A stretch of DNA of 23,703 nt from Mnemiopsis leidyi (taxonomy: Eukaryota > Ctenophora > Tentaculata > Lobata > Bolinopsidae): NCBI GenBank assembly GCA_000226015.1, contig JH153775.1, positions 7,351-31,053 on the forward strand, in the 5' to 3' direction. Each line of letters begins with the position of its first letter. Within the stretch, counting starts at the first letter, position 1. The translations under genes and the position numbers were made by a program. Positions 1 through 8,716 of the stretch are shown here, in pieces. Under the pieces are notes generated by a model. The model did not search any database. It had not been told where the DNA came from and saw nothing but the letters and a program-made list of their open reading frames with translations.

Positions 1-45
1 GAAAACTGACCGAACACTGACCGATTGACCGAACGCTGACCGAAA
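1..45. repeat. short tandem repeat in LIM-gene intron
   Basis: About four degenerate copies of an 8-12 bp unit built on CTGACCGA (also GATTGACCGA) lie just beyond the splice donor of the minus-strand LIM exon at 93-223, so they are intronic for that gene. No coding signal is seen. Confidence 0.6.
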
Positions 46-55
46 GGTGGGGGTT

Positions 56-115
56 GGCTTACTTATTGTAACACTGCACACAAAGGACTTACTTGTTGTA
101 ACATTGCACACAAAG
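56..115 (-). repeat. 30-bp tandem duplication of a splice-donor junction
   Basis: On the minus strand the last ~20 nt of the LIM2 exon plus its GTAAG donor occur twice in tandem, with donor G at position 92 and again at 62 (30-bp offset). The copies differ at few bases. The first junction (TACAACAA/GTAAGT) keeps the LIM frame. Running through to the second copy meets TAA at once, because AA plus GTAA reads AAG TAA. The inner donor is therefore the productive one and the outer one a decoy. Confidence 0.8.
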
Positions 116-223
116 GACGTTGTTGTTTGAGTCTAACGTGAAGGGTACCCCGTCCAAGCAGTTTGAACAGTCAGTACATTTGAAACATTCGGGGTGATAT
201 TGTTTGTCCACTGCTCTCAGGAT
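93..223 (-). CDS. LIM2 exon of a zyxin/LPP/TRIP6-family LIM protein (partial gene)
   Basis: Minus-strand exon of 131 nt between an acceptor (CCCCCAG/ATC) and a donor (AA/GTAAGT). It enters in phase 0 and leaves in phase 2. It encodes ILRAVDKQYHPECFKC, then a CLDGVPFTLD stretch, and ends LCVQCYN. The LIM zinc ligands are visible: H and C in YHPEC, C-x2-C in CFKC/TDC, and C-x2-C in CVQC. The wording is close to LIM2 of vertebrate LPP (RILRATGKAYHPHCF, LDGIPFT), from family knowledge. In this family the three C-terminal LIM domains target focal adhesions and actin stress fibres. The rest of LIM2 and LIM3 should lie off the left edge. The joined LIM1 exons support real coding. TRIP6, zyxin and LPP cannot be told apart here. 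Confidence 0.88.
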
Positions 224-352
224 CTGGGGGAGTTTTCGTTAGGGAGAAATCTCAAGGGACAAAAGTAATCAATTTAGACAAATGAATAATAAAAATACTG
301 AAGAAAAAGGAGAGAAAAAAAGGTGAACTGAAGGGAGCTGGGAGGGTCGAAT

Positions 353-431
353 AAATGAAGGTAAATATAAAGTAGATGAAGTAAAATATAAATGAAAATG
401 TAAATGAAGGTAAATATAAAGTAGATGAAGT
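353..431. repeat. direct repeat, ~31 bp at 48-bp spacing
   Basis: The segment AATGAAGGTAAATATAAAG and its continuation TAGATGAAGTA occur at about 353-383 and again at about 401-431 with near identity. This is an intronic duplication with no functional signal. Confidence 0.8.
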
Positions 432-940
432 ATTTGTCTCTGTTGGCGAAAAGCCCAGCTTCGTGGCCTCGCGTGTCGGCAAAAATCAGGCAGCAAGCGA
501 AGGCCAGTAAAAGTCACTCTGACGAGCAATGGTTCGGTAAATCAGTTAATAGCGAAAGCAAAAAGATTACGGACAGTTGACAAGTTTAAATCTGTGTTCT
601 TATCGCCCGACAGATCCCCTGACGAGCGAACCCAGCACACAAAGTTAATCCTTGATTTAAAACAAAAGATTAGTGAGCTACCAGATAAGCGACACTACAT
701 AAGGGACGGACACATAGTCACCACTGAATAGCCAAAAACTTGAAAATTTTATCTGTCCATATCTTCTCATAATGTGCTTGAAGTTTGACTTTGAACAGTT
801 TTATTATTGTTTGTTGGGCTAGTGCGCCATATTTTTATTTTATTTTTTGTTTTTGGATTTTTTTAACCAATTTAAGTAGCTTTTGAGTCTGACATTACGT
901 GTTATGTAATAAGACTTTGAATGTTTAATCCTGTATAATA

Positions 941-1145
941 GAAGAAAGGAAGGGAAGTAGAAACAATGGAAGACAGGAAGGGAGAAGGAGGGAATGGAAG
1001 AAAAGAAGGGAGGAAGAGAGGGAGGAAGGACGGAAGGGAGGAAGGAAGGAAGGAAGGAAGGAAGGAAGGGAGGAAGGAAGAAAGGAAGTGAAGAAGGAAA
1101 AAAGTAAAAACGGAGGAGAAAGTGTAGAAAAGAAGGAGAAAGAAA
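941..1145. repeat. (GGAA)n-rich polypurine microsatellite
   Basis: About 200 bp is almost purely A/G on the plus strand. It contains a regular GGAA/GAAGGAAG core at about 1040-1075 and degenerate flanks. The minus strand is therefore a long polypyrimidine stretch, about 40 nt beyond the donor of the LIM1b exon (1183) on the intron side. Such tracts can form triplex structures and cause replication slippage. Confidence 0.9.
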
Positions 1146-1182
1146 CGAATGAAGGACTCTAATTCTAAAGTCTAAAACCCAC

Positions 1183-1298
1183 CCTTTCTTTGATGTGTTC
1201 CTCACAAACATCACATTTTTCCAAGGTGTCCAGGTAATCTTTCTCACAGTACGTCAGTCCGTCTGTGTGATAAAACGGTTTCTTTACCAGAGGATCTC
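1183..1298 (-). CDS. LIM1 second-half exon of zyxin/LPP-family protein
   Basis: Minus-strand exon of 116 nt. The acceptor is TTTCAG/GAGATCC and the donor AGG/GTGGGT. It completes a codon split with the previous exon (A + GA) and leaves in phase 0. It encodes DPLVKKPFYHTDGLTYC, EKDYLDTLEK, then CDVCEEHIKER. Zinc ligands seen are the C-x2-D pair in YCEKD closing LIM1 and the CDVC opening LIM2. 'DTLEKCDVC' and 'IKERILRA' track the zyxin (TLEKCNTC) and LPP (IMERILRA) LIM1-LIM2 linker, which is more specific than a generic LIM match. A 47-bp tandem copy of its acceptor lies just upstream. Confidence 0.9.
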
Positions 1299-1369
1299 CT
1301 GAAACATAGTTGATTTAGAGTTCGGTTTCTTCACCAAATAATCTCCTGAAAACTTGTGGATTTAGAGTT
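1276..1369 (-). repeat. 47-bp tandem duplication of a splice-acceptor junction
   Basis: Two 47-bp units (1276-1322 and 1323-1369) span the last bases of the intron and the first ~23 nt of the LIM1b exon. Each contains TTTCAGGAGAT on the minus strand, giving potential exon starts at 1298 and 1345. Use of the outer acceptor reads R D Y L V K K P and then hits TAA within the inner copy, so only the inner acceptor preserves the LIM frame. Confidence 0.82.
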
Positions 1370-1559
1370 CGGTTTGGGAGAAAGTCGAGAGTATCATGGT
1401 AACAGCATGTCGAAGTTACCAGAGATGAAATTTCTTTATTCTTACTTGACATACGACAGTGTTATACGGGGAAAAGTAAAAGATCGAACTGCTTCCATTC
1501 CCCTGGTCATGCTACAATGATAACGTACTAACTCAATTATAAGCTATTAAATAATAACT

Positions 1560-1910
1560 TAAGAATAATAACTTATTGCATAATTACTTACTGCATTTCT
1601 GGCAGACAAATCTAAACTAAATCTAACTAATCTTTAAACTAAATCTAACAATTCTTTAAACTAAATCTTAACCAACCCGACTCAGGGAATAAAAACTTTC
1701 TGCATTTCTGGTAGACAATTCTAAAGTTAATCTAACTAATCTTTAAACTAAATCTAAACCAACCCGACTCAGGGAATAAAAACTTACTGCATTTCTGGCA
1801 GGCAAATCTAAACTAAATCTAATTAAATCTACACCAAATCTAATCGAAACTAATTCTAACTTAATCTAAACTAAATCTAAACCAACCCGACTCAGGAAAT
1901 AAAAACTTAC
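1560..1910 (-). repeat. VNTR carrying repeated exon-donor junctions
   Basis: The intron after the LIM1a exon is built of ~85-123 bp degenerate units: AAACTAAATCTAA runs, then ACCCGACTCAGG, then AATAAAAACTTACTGCATTTCTGGCAGAC. That last motif, read on the minus strand, is the 3' end of the LIM1a exon and its donor (TCTGCCAGAAATGCA/GTAAG). Besides the real donor (G at 1910), copies lie at 1787 and 1591 with an intact GTAAG and at about 1700 with GAAAG, which is inactive. Confidence 0.8.
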
Positions 1911-2012
1911 TGCATTTCTGGCAGACGAAACAGTTAACGTGGTAGAGAGCACCGAGCGCTTTACACCCGTTCTCGTGTCCGATAATGTTTTCTTTGCACT
2001 TCGCACACAACC
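1911..2012 (-). CDS. LIM1 first-half exon of zyxin/LPP-family protein
   Basis: Minus-strand exon of 102 nt. The acceptor is TTTCCAG/GG and the donor TGCA/GTAAG. It encodes GLCAKCKENIIGHENGC, then KALGALYHVNCFVCQKC. All first-half LIM ligands are present: CAKC, the H of YHVNC, C, and the CFVC/QKC pair. The central glycine-rich loop (ENIIGHENGC) matches the LPP-type LIM1 loop (ENVVGEGTGC), known for this family. It enters with two bases (GG), so the upstream exon must end with one base. The acidic exon at 10239-10292 ends in G and would give Gly-Leu-Cys, paralleling the FGRC of LPP. Function by family: adaptor at focal adhesions and stress fibres, with some nuclear shuttling. Confidence 0.88.
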
Positions 2013-2509
2013 CTGGAAAGTGATGTAATATTATGCAGTTGGAATTAGAACCAAACTTTGTTGTAACCTCTATTCAAGGTAAAACTTATATTATATAATC
2101 ATATCATTCTATCAATATGGAAGGCGAGCTCTGAAAAAAATAATTTCGTTTTAGTGGTAATTAAAATTTAATTGATATTAAAATTATTGGCAAAGTTTTA
2201 GTTGCTGCATTCATTTCCAATTTCGCGAGTTAACCAGGAAATTCGCGCGATCGAAGCACAGTGGTCGTCGAGTTAAATTATAAAAATCAAATTTGGACAG
2301 CTTCTTTAGAGTTTTGACAGCAGTAAATTTATCATGTATACTCGAATTGATGATATCAATTTGATATATTGATAATAAATTGATTAACTGACAGTTTGTT
2401 AATAGAAGTTGTTATGACTCCCGTTTCATTTGATCCCAACAAAAAACACAAACAAAATAAAATAGTGTACACTATTTTTTATAGTAAATAATTGTGCTCC
2501 GTCCCACCC
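2013..2509. other. no gene seen; intronic to the LIM gene
   Basis: AT-rich sequence between the LIM1a acceptor and a minisatellite. I see no exon with conserved content on either strand. Confidence 0.5.
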
Positions 2510-2770
2510 CAGATTCTCAACAGCTAACCAAGAACGAACCTATTCCTAAACTCCCCTGATCCTCAGCAGCTAACCAAGAACGAACCTATTCCTAAACTCC
2601 CCTGATCCTCAGCAGCTAACCAAGAACGAACCTATTCCTAAACTCCCTGATCCTCAGCAGCTAACCAAGAACGAACCTATTCCTAAACTCCCCTGATCTC
2701 AGCAGCTAACCAAGACTAACCTATTCCTTAACTTAGCAGCTAACTAAGAACGAACCTATTCCTAAACTCC
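2510..2770. repeat. 46-bp minisatellite, ~5.7 copies
   Basis: The unit runs CTGATCCTCAGCAGCTAACC, then AAGAACGAACCTATTCCTAA, then ACTCCC (46 bp). Copies are nearly identical in the middle and degenerate at the edges, with one shortened unit at about 2700-2745. On the plus strand each unit contains a CCTGATCCTCAG/CAG acceptor-like string. It lies directly before a strong plus-strand acceptor (AG at 2796-2797). Confidence 0.9.
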
Positions 2771-2797
2771 AACAAGTGCACTTTTGCTTTCCTCCAG

Positions 2798-2869
2798 ATA
2801 CTGTCCTTGCGAACACCTTCATTCGGCGAGACACCGTTGTGTACTATAAATAGAACACCGCTTTATTCT
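2798..2869 (+). other. possible plus-strand mini-exon (weak)
   Basis: A 72-nt segment lies between a strong acceptor (TTTTGCTTTCCTCCAG/ATA) and a GTAAGT donor. One frame is open throughout, reading ILSLRTPSFGETPLCTINRT and ending PLYS (24 codons). It is less AT-rich than its surroundings. The sequence is not recognised, and the strand opposes the LIM gene that spans this interval. The downstream donor belongs to an array of nine GTAAGT copies, so chance is a serious alternative. Confidence 0.25.
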
Positions 2870-3000
2870 GTAAGTACTGCTGTATTCTGTAAGTACCACT
2901 GTATTCTGTAAGTACCGCTGTAAGTACTGCTGTAAGTACCGCTGTAAGTACCGCTGTAAGTACTGCTGTAAGTACTGCTGTAAGTACCGCTGTACCGCTG
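2861..3000 (+). repeat. 12/19-bp tandem array of GTAAGT
   Basis: The first units are 19 bp (GTATTCTGTAAGTACCGCT type), changing to 12-bp units GCTGTAAGTACC/T. GTAAGT, a perfect donor hexamer on the plus strand, occurs at 2870, 2889, 2908, 2920, 2932, 2944, 2956, 2968 and 2980. On the minus strand each unit reads ACTTACAG, which is acceptor-like. The open frames rich in YLQ or AVLT across 2819-3058 are readings of this array, not proteins. Confidence 0.92.
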
Positions 3001-4020
3001 TTCTCGAGGAAGGAGTGTCTAAGCTGATCCTTCTTGATGAGCAAATGAATAAGAACATATTATTGGTTTGTAAATAAACATTGGTTTGTAAACAAATATA
3101 GTTTTGGAAATGAGAGATTAGGTTTGAAAATGATCAATTAGGTTAGAAAATGAGGAAAATAAGGAAAATAAGAAATTCGCAGATACAAGATAGGGTAATG
3201 GAATAAGAGCACCAGGAAGAATATGACGAATCCAGACTGAGATTTAGAATAAGTAGTTGAAGAAAAATTACAAGGATGTTGAGAGAAAAGCGGCAAATCT
3301 TCTGTGGTTATTGAAATCGGCGACAAAACTTTACTTTAGGCATAAGTGATTCCTTACAAAAAGTAACAGTCTCATTAAAACAATATTTATTCTTGAACTT
3401 CATACAAGATAACAGCCTATAAAAAGCCTTTGTATGTTGTCGATGAAAACTGTAGAAGTAAAAGGAAGAGAACAACAACACTTGAAGCACAAACGATCCA
3501 ATAAATAAGATCATTAGTGGCACTATAAGGAGCGTTAAAACAGAAGCTATACATAGTACTGGTGTTGACATCGGTCGCACAAAAACTACTTCAACCGCAA
3601 AAACAACAAAAACAACAAAAACATGACACCTAGTAGCTAAGGATAAACTACTAAAACTTCGACTTGACGTTGTTTTGTCGGTATGTTCAACCTAAAGACA
3701 AAGTGATGGACTGAAATCAAAGGATTGATTTTCCCGAGGCCAAGACAGCCGGCACTCAGTCAAGACATGAATTTTCTCAGGAGACATTTTGGACAATGGT
3801 TAAGACAATAGTCCTATAGTTTGCCTGTGAATCACAATTAAACTGACATGTCATCGCACTGGGACTCACCAAATTTCTGGTCAGATTTCGGAAAATTCAA
3901 AGGGAAAATTTTGGCGGCGATGTCAAGATAATTCTATGAGAGTGGGAGATTACTTTGTTCCAAAGCATCGGCATTCGACAATGTTGTGAGCAATGTGACA
4001 AAGGGCAAGATGTTGTGTTT
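3001..4020. other. no supported gene
   Basis: AT-rich interval inside the presumed LIM-gene intron. A minus-strand frame at 3308-3580 encodes a strongly hydrophobic stretch but has no splice context or recognisable family. A (CAACAAAAA)n run lies at about 3600-3625. I see no gene I can support. Confidence 0.45.
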
Positions 4021-4171
4021 GTGGCGAATTTACGAGAAATTGACAAAGAGTATCTGAGTTTTTGGCGAATTTCCGAGGAATTGATACAGAGTATCCGAGT
4101 TTTTTGGCGAATTTACGAGAAATCGATACAGAGTATCTGAGCTTTTGGCGAATTTATGAGGAATTGACAAA
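4021..4171. repeat. ~42-bp minisatellite, 4 copies
   Basis: Four degenerate units based on GGCGAATTTACGAGAAATTG, then ACAAAGAGTATCTGAGTTTTT. Substitutions such as TACGAG/TCCGAG/TATGAG and GACAAAG/GATACAG are shared between alternate units. Its plus-strand translation (FWRIYEKSIQSI-like repeats) is a by-product. Confidence 0.9.
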
Positions 4172-4433
4172 GGACATCTCTTTAATTAGTTGAAACAAAG
4201 AACTGTCGATATGTTAGGGAGATATATCATTATATCCTCGTAACATAGCGACATATATGGAGGATGAGAGACACTCTAGGACTAATAATAACGGGCACGA
4301 CTCTATTTATACCCAAAAATAATTCACAGTTTCACCGAATAACTAATAATATCACAGTAACAAACGACGCCACTATTAAATGGCAATTAGCTACATAGTT
4401 TGCGTGTTATCCCCTTTTGATTTGCTTGCGGGA

Positions 4434-4511
4434 ATGGCGACAATTGTCAACACAGCGGAGGTATTTAGAGGTCTTGAGGACTCAACTTTAAGCTGGGTCA
4501 AGGAGTGCCAG
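4434..4511 (+). CDS. candidate first coding exon, unknown protein
   Basis: A plus-strand ATG in good initiation context (GCGGGAATGGCG) opens a 26-codon frame, MATIVNTAEVFRGLEDSTLS then WVKECQ. It ends exactly at a CAG/GTAACG donor in phase 0. The composition is protein-like and less AT-rich than the flanks, and a TATTTATA box lies ~125 bp upstream. I do not recognise the protein. A matching phase-0 acceptor (TCCTTTTGTTGCAG/GTT) occurs at 6000 and leads to a short terminal frame, but nothing confirms the join. The gene would lie inside the minus-strand LIM-gene intron. A chance open stretch before a GT remains possible. Confidence 0.35.
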
Positions 4512-5999
4512 GTAACGCGGGAAATGTTGAAGTCGGGAAAATTGAACCTTTAACGTGGCTTACAATTTTACAACGTTCAAGCGATTTGGAGTTCTGTAAA
4601 ATTCTAGGAATCTTGGACGGGTATGGTTTTATGCTTGAATCTTCATTCTCTGAGAGAAGTCTGAGAATGAAATAAAACCCAGTGCAATACTTTCGCGGAC
4701 TATGGAATATTGATAAGTTGATATGAAGGTCTACAAATCTCTAGAAGGATCTATAATAAACAAGAATATTAGATTATAAGTCCTATATTGATTATTCAGA
4801 GGGCCATGACATAATAGCATGTTGAGATCAATACAATAGTTATCCTGGCCGGTAAGTGACGTACGTGTGTGTACCTAGTTGTTCTAGTGTTCTACAAAGA
4901 CAATAGTGGGCAGGTTCGGAGAATTGGAGAGTGGGACCCTGACAAATAGGTGGGGATTACCGGGACTTATATACAATCTTCAAAGTTAACCGGGATCGAG
5001 AGCGAAAGGAAGCTGTTAAAAATGGTGTAAGTAAAACCCAAGATTTGGCATACAAGCAGACAGGCCGGGAAAGTATAAGGCACAAGCTCCGACGTTGCTT
5101 TCTCAAAGTAGCGACTGATGATGGACAGTAATTTGGCCATAAACGTTGAGATTACGGAGCAGCTCGGGAGTATCAGCAATATTATCGTGGGCATATAATA
5201 GTGGGGCACTTCTATTTTAGACAAAAATCAACACTTATTGTCTATCGATAGTATCCACACCTCAGCACGATAAGTATATTAGTAATGTTATAGTGTGACC
5301 AACATTTCACAAATAGTCTACAGCTAAAAGCGCTGATCATGGCTAGTTCCTACCATAATTTTAAGTTCAATGAGCACTTAAAAATGATTAAAATAGTATG
5401 GAAAAAAACCTAATTTGTGTACGATTTATTAACCAAAACAACAAACCTACTGCATGCTAGAGGAATAAAACCCGCGGATAGGGCAAGTCTCCATGTCAAA
5501 AAAAACAAGTTCTACGTCCGAAAAAGACACTTACAAGAAACAAGTGTCAAAAAATAACAGCGTGAGAACCCTGACTCTATGGCAACGATGAGGATTAATT
5601 TTCTTCGTTAAAAACACGTGTCCTTTTACGGTCAAATTAATAGCGTACACGAGATTTATAGGACTCAGCTTGTTGAAGAGTTGAAGCACCTATTTTACTA
5701 ACGGTTAAGAGTTGTAAATTATTTTCTTGTAGGTAGGTAGTTGGGCATAAGTACCCCTGTTTAAAAAGTTTTTCACGAACTCGATGACAAACGACGCGAC
5801 TATGAGACATGATTATGTATAATACACGACCATATAATACATAATATATTTATGTATAATAAGCAACAAGAAGGGTCGTAAAGTAGACTTAATCCCAATC
5901 GTGTTCGCTGTTCACGTCCAAGCACAAAGTTGACAAGTTCCACAACAGCCATGTTAAGCTATGTGTTGGAAGATCGATAAATATGTCCTTTTGTTGCAG
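4512..5999. other. no gene seen
   Basis: AT-rich non-coding sequence. The 85-codon minus-strand frame at 4967-5224 has no recognisable domain or splice context. A palindromic TATA-rich patch lies at about 5810-5865. Confidence 0.45.
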
Positions 6000-6065
6000 G
6001 TTATTGGTTCTGTCCTGTCAATAGAGTATCAGGGACATGACGTCATAACAACACATGCAGATTGA
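6000..6065 (+). other. possible terminal exon after strong acceptor (weak)
   Basis: The acceptor ATATGTCCTTTTGTTGCAG precedes a phase-0 frame VIGSVLSIEYQGHDVITTHA plus D and then TGA. It could close the transcript beginning at 4434, giving only ~47 residues, but it is not recognised. It overlaps a perfect TGACGTCA site, so regulatory use is an equal alternative. Confidence 0.15.
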
Positions 6066-6114
6066 TATTTGAGAAGCACGTGACAGATTCATGGAGTTGT
6101 ATGACCATATAAGG
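6038..6114. promoter_or_regulatory. CRE, E-box and CArG-box cluster
   Basis: Within 77 bp lie a perfect cAMP-response palindrome TGACGTCA (6038-6045), an E-box CACGTG (6077-6082, in CACGTGAC) and a perfect CArG box CCATATAAGG (6105-6114). CArG boxes bind SRF in animals, and the actin-cytoskeleton genes of the zyxin group are known SRF/MRTF targets. The cluster lies in the inferred long intron of the zyxin-like gene, so an intronic enhancer is a reasonable inference. Binding is not shown by sequence alone. Confidence 0.45.
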
Positions 6115-8677
6115 AGATGAAGCTGGCTAAATATGGTGTTCTAAGTCTCTGAAGGTCGTTAACACGTTCCGATGTAGTTTCATGTGTTCACAGCTGTCAA
6201 CTGAAGGTCTGACTTCATAAACGCCGCATCAGCACTAATTAGTGCCGGATTCAAACACAGCCTTTAAAGCAGCTGTGAGTTCCAATTTAGTCGGGATTTG
6301 CTCTCTTCTGTTTCTTTTCCCAACGTCTCCGTTTTCCCTGTTTTAAGCTAGTTTGAAAAGAGAAAACCTAGAAACTTGCCGGTTGTGCAGTACGGCTTTT
6401 ATTGTTGGCAGGAAGTTAGCAGGCCGCCAAAGCGGGTGTCATAACAGCGGCTAAGTATGATAATTACAGCATGAAAAGTGAAAATGTTGCCTCGTTGATA
6501 GATAATTTGGGATTTATCGTCCTTTGCCGCAAACGGTGTAGCCGAGTAGAGTATGAAGGGCGGTTAATTGTCGTTACAAGCCTAACTTTCTAAATAGGAA
6601 TCTACATGAAAACCTATATACAAGCCTACATGAAAACCCCTTAAAAGTCAGGCTTATAACTGAACATATTGCCATATCATAGGATATTGCGTCAATTCTT
6701 CTTTACATTTCGACAGTCTTAATTTTATAATTTCCTAAAGAAATTGAGTCTGCTTGTAGTTTTCTTGAAGTCTGCCTGAAGTTCACTTCTATTTAAGGAT
6801 TGTCCTACTCCAATTACTGTAAATCCTAGCTTTGATAACGTAAACGCTTAAACGATGTTATACGAGCACCCATGATCCTAAAATACGAGAATATACAAAT
6901 GAGCAATTGGGTGACATTAACCGTTGAAACAAAACCATTAAACTAGGTGTAACTGGTCAGTTGGTCTGCGGGCACTTAAACGCACAATCAAAATATGGTC
7001 GTATCTTAAACACGGCCCAAATATGGTCATGTCAAAAACACGCACTTAACCACGATGTTTTAAAGAAACGTACTCATTATGTACAGGCACCTTAACCAGA
7101 GCTACCCGTACGCAATTATAAAAATATTGCAACAGTTTCACAATCATAGCCCACGTGTTGCTCAAATAAGGAGTCTCTTCGAGCGGAACAGAGGGGAACG
7201 TACTTTTATTTGGAGTTAGCAGATTTAGATTGCAAAGGAAGATGCGGTATCGTTGGGTGTTCTGTAGACAGAATTCAAGAAAGATATTCCAGGATAAGCA
7301 TTAATTCTTATAACGGGAAGTCCGGAACTATTCATGGCACATACATCTCTAATTCATTTGTCTTAAAGTAGAAACTATAAGTTAGAGGTAAACAACTCAG
7401 ATTGAATTTAAAACACGAACTGTTAAAACTTTAAAAACACAGAAATAAACGTAAATGGCCGAGAAGCTATAAACAATAGAGAGAAGTTATGGTGGTCTGT
7501 GAGGAGCTAATGTAGTCTATGAGTCGTGAAGAACAACTGTAATCTTTACCGGGGAGTGCAGGTATTTAATAAATTGTTGGATTTTAGGGCGGTTTGTGGG
7601 GAATGTCGTCATATTACAACAGACTAAGTAAAAAGTAGTAATTTACTAATTAGTAAATTAAAAATACTTTGACAACTGAGTAGCCCAGTGTTGCGACTTT
7701 TATTAACAGTTACTCAACTTCAACAACGCAAGCTGCTGAGGAACCGACCACAAAGACTTCTTCACCTAGTGTTTAATGGCCAAGTGTAGAGAGATTGTTT
7801 GAGTTAACGTTTACTCGGGTCGACAATAGTGATGCAATAGCATTCTTAAGTCTCTGAAGTCATTACCCTAATTCCCCTAAACATCTAATCAGGATGGGGT
7901 AGTGTGGCGTGGCTATATTTCAACTAAGATTTTATGCAGGAAAAGCAGGACTGAAAGTTTAGAATTAGACGTTCTACTCTAAAATATAGGAATTACTCCT
8001 AGTGGCTATTTTTGTGGAGGGATTAAATTTGCAGGCAAATACAGAAGGAAGAGAGACAAAAATTTTGACGAAGAAAAAGTGAACAGTTTTTAAAAATCCA
8101 ATCCAAAATCCAAGCTGAAAGATTTGAAATTGTTACAAATACAATGTTATTAACTGGTACAGTTATTTCAGCTGGACCGACAAGCTCTGCTTCACATGCA
8201 AACACAAAACAGTGAAAATAAACTCGTAACGGAAACCAAGCTTTTCCCTCCCCACATGCTACAAACAAGATTTGACACACTTAATGAAGGCGTGATTTAT
8301 AAAGGAGAACCACGGGATTTACCAGCCCACTATCACGATTATGTAACCAAGCGACGAGGTCGCTCTCACGTTTGTCAAATCTCTCTCTCCCACGTATTTA
8401 ACGTGTTTTACAGTGTAAACCCGGCCGGAATTGCCCGGCAGAACGTTACGAAGTGTGTCCAACACGTGTCGAGTACCAGCTTTTTTGAAATCGTTTAAAA
8501 AACAAATTCTTGTGGAGATAAGTGCTTGGTGCGGTAGTTGGAGTGTCGGTGGAGTTCAGGTTTCCTAGGAACTCTGGCCGATTATTTGGACTGCACTAAT
8601 GATCGTCCCTCCTGGTGAGTGTCAGACGAGGGTTGGTGTCGCCAGCACATCGCTTATAACTCGTCTTCCCTGGACCA
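6115..8677. other. no gene seen
   Basis: AT-rich interval with no exon I can support. The two overlapping open frames at 8023-8498 on opposite strands are unrecognised, and neither has clear splice boundaries. Confidence 0.45.
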
Positions 8678-8716
8678 CCATATAAGGGCATCACGTGACC
8701 AAACAATGGGGTCACA
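8678..8716. promoter_or_regulatory. CArG box with adjacent E-boxes
   Basis: A second perfect CCATATAAGG (8678-8687) is followed within 5 bp by TCACGTGACC and then GGTCACATGACC. CACGTGAC beside CCATATAAGG recurs from the 6.1-kb cluster in reversed order. The surrounding ~250 bp is clearly richer in GC than its flanks and has further CACGTG-type hexamers (GCACGTGTGG). It is a possible enhancer or alternative promoter of the LIM gene. Confidence 0.45.

Larger units (their letters stand above)
224..1182 (-). other. intron between the LIM1/LIM2 boundary exons
   Basis: This 959-bp interval separates two minus-strand LIM exons that join in phase 0 (IKER / ILRAV). The donor is AGG/GTGGGT and the acceptor follows a C-run. 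It contains a 48-bp-spaced duplication and a long polypurine microsatellite. The long open frames across 840-1247 and 252-529 are low-complexity readings of these repeats, not genes. Confidence 0.8.

Noticed and set aside
840..1247. 135-codon minus-strand frame
   Set aside because: It joins part of the LIM1b exon, in the wrong frame, to a translated polypurine microsatellite. Only 1183-1298 in another frame is real coding.
2819..3058. YLQ- and AVLT-repeat proteins on the minus strand
   Set aside because: They are readings of the 12-bp GTAAGT array in two frames, with no independent coding evidence.
3308..3580. Hydrophobic 90-codon minus-strand frame that could be a membrane protein
   Set aside because: AT-rich sequence easily yields Leu/Phe/Ile-rich frames. 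There is no recognisable family, no splice context and no homologous neighbour.
8196..8498. 100-codon plus-strand frame
   Set aside because: No recognisable domain. The opposite strand is also open over part of it, and the composition gives no preference.
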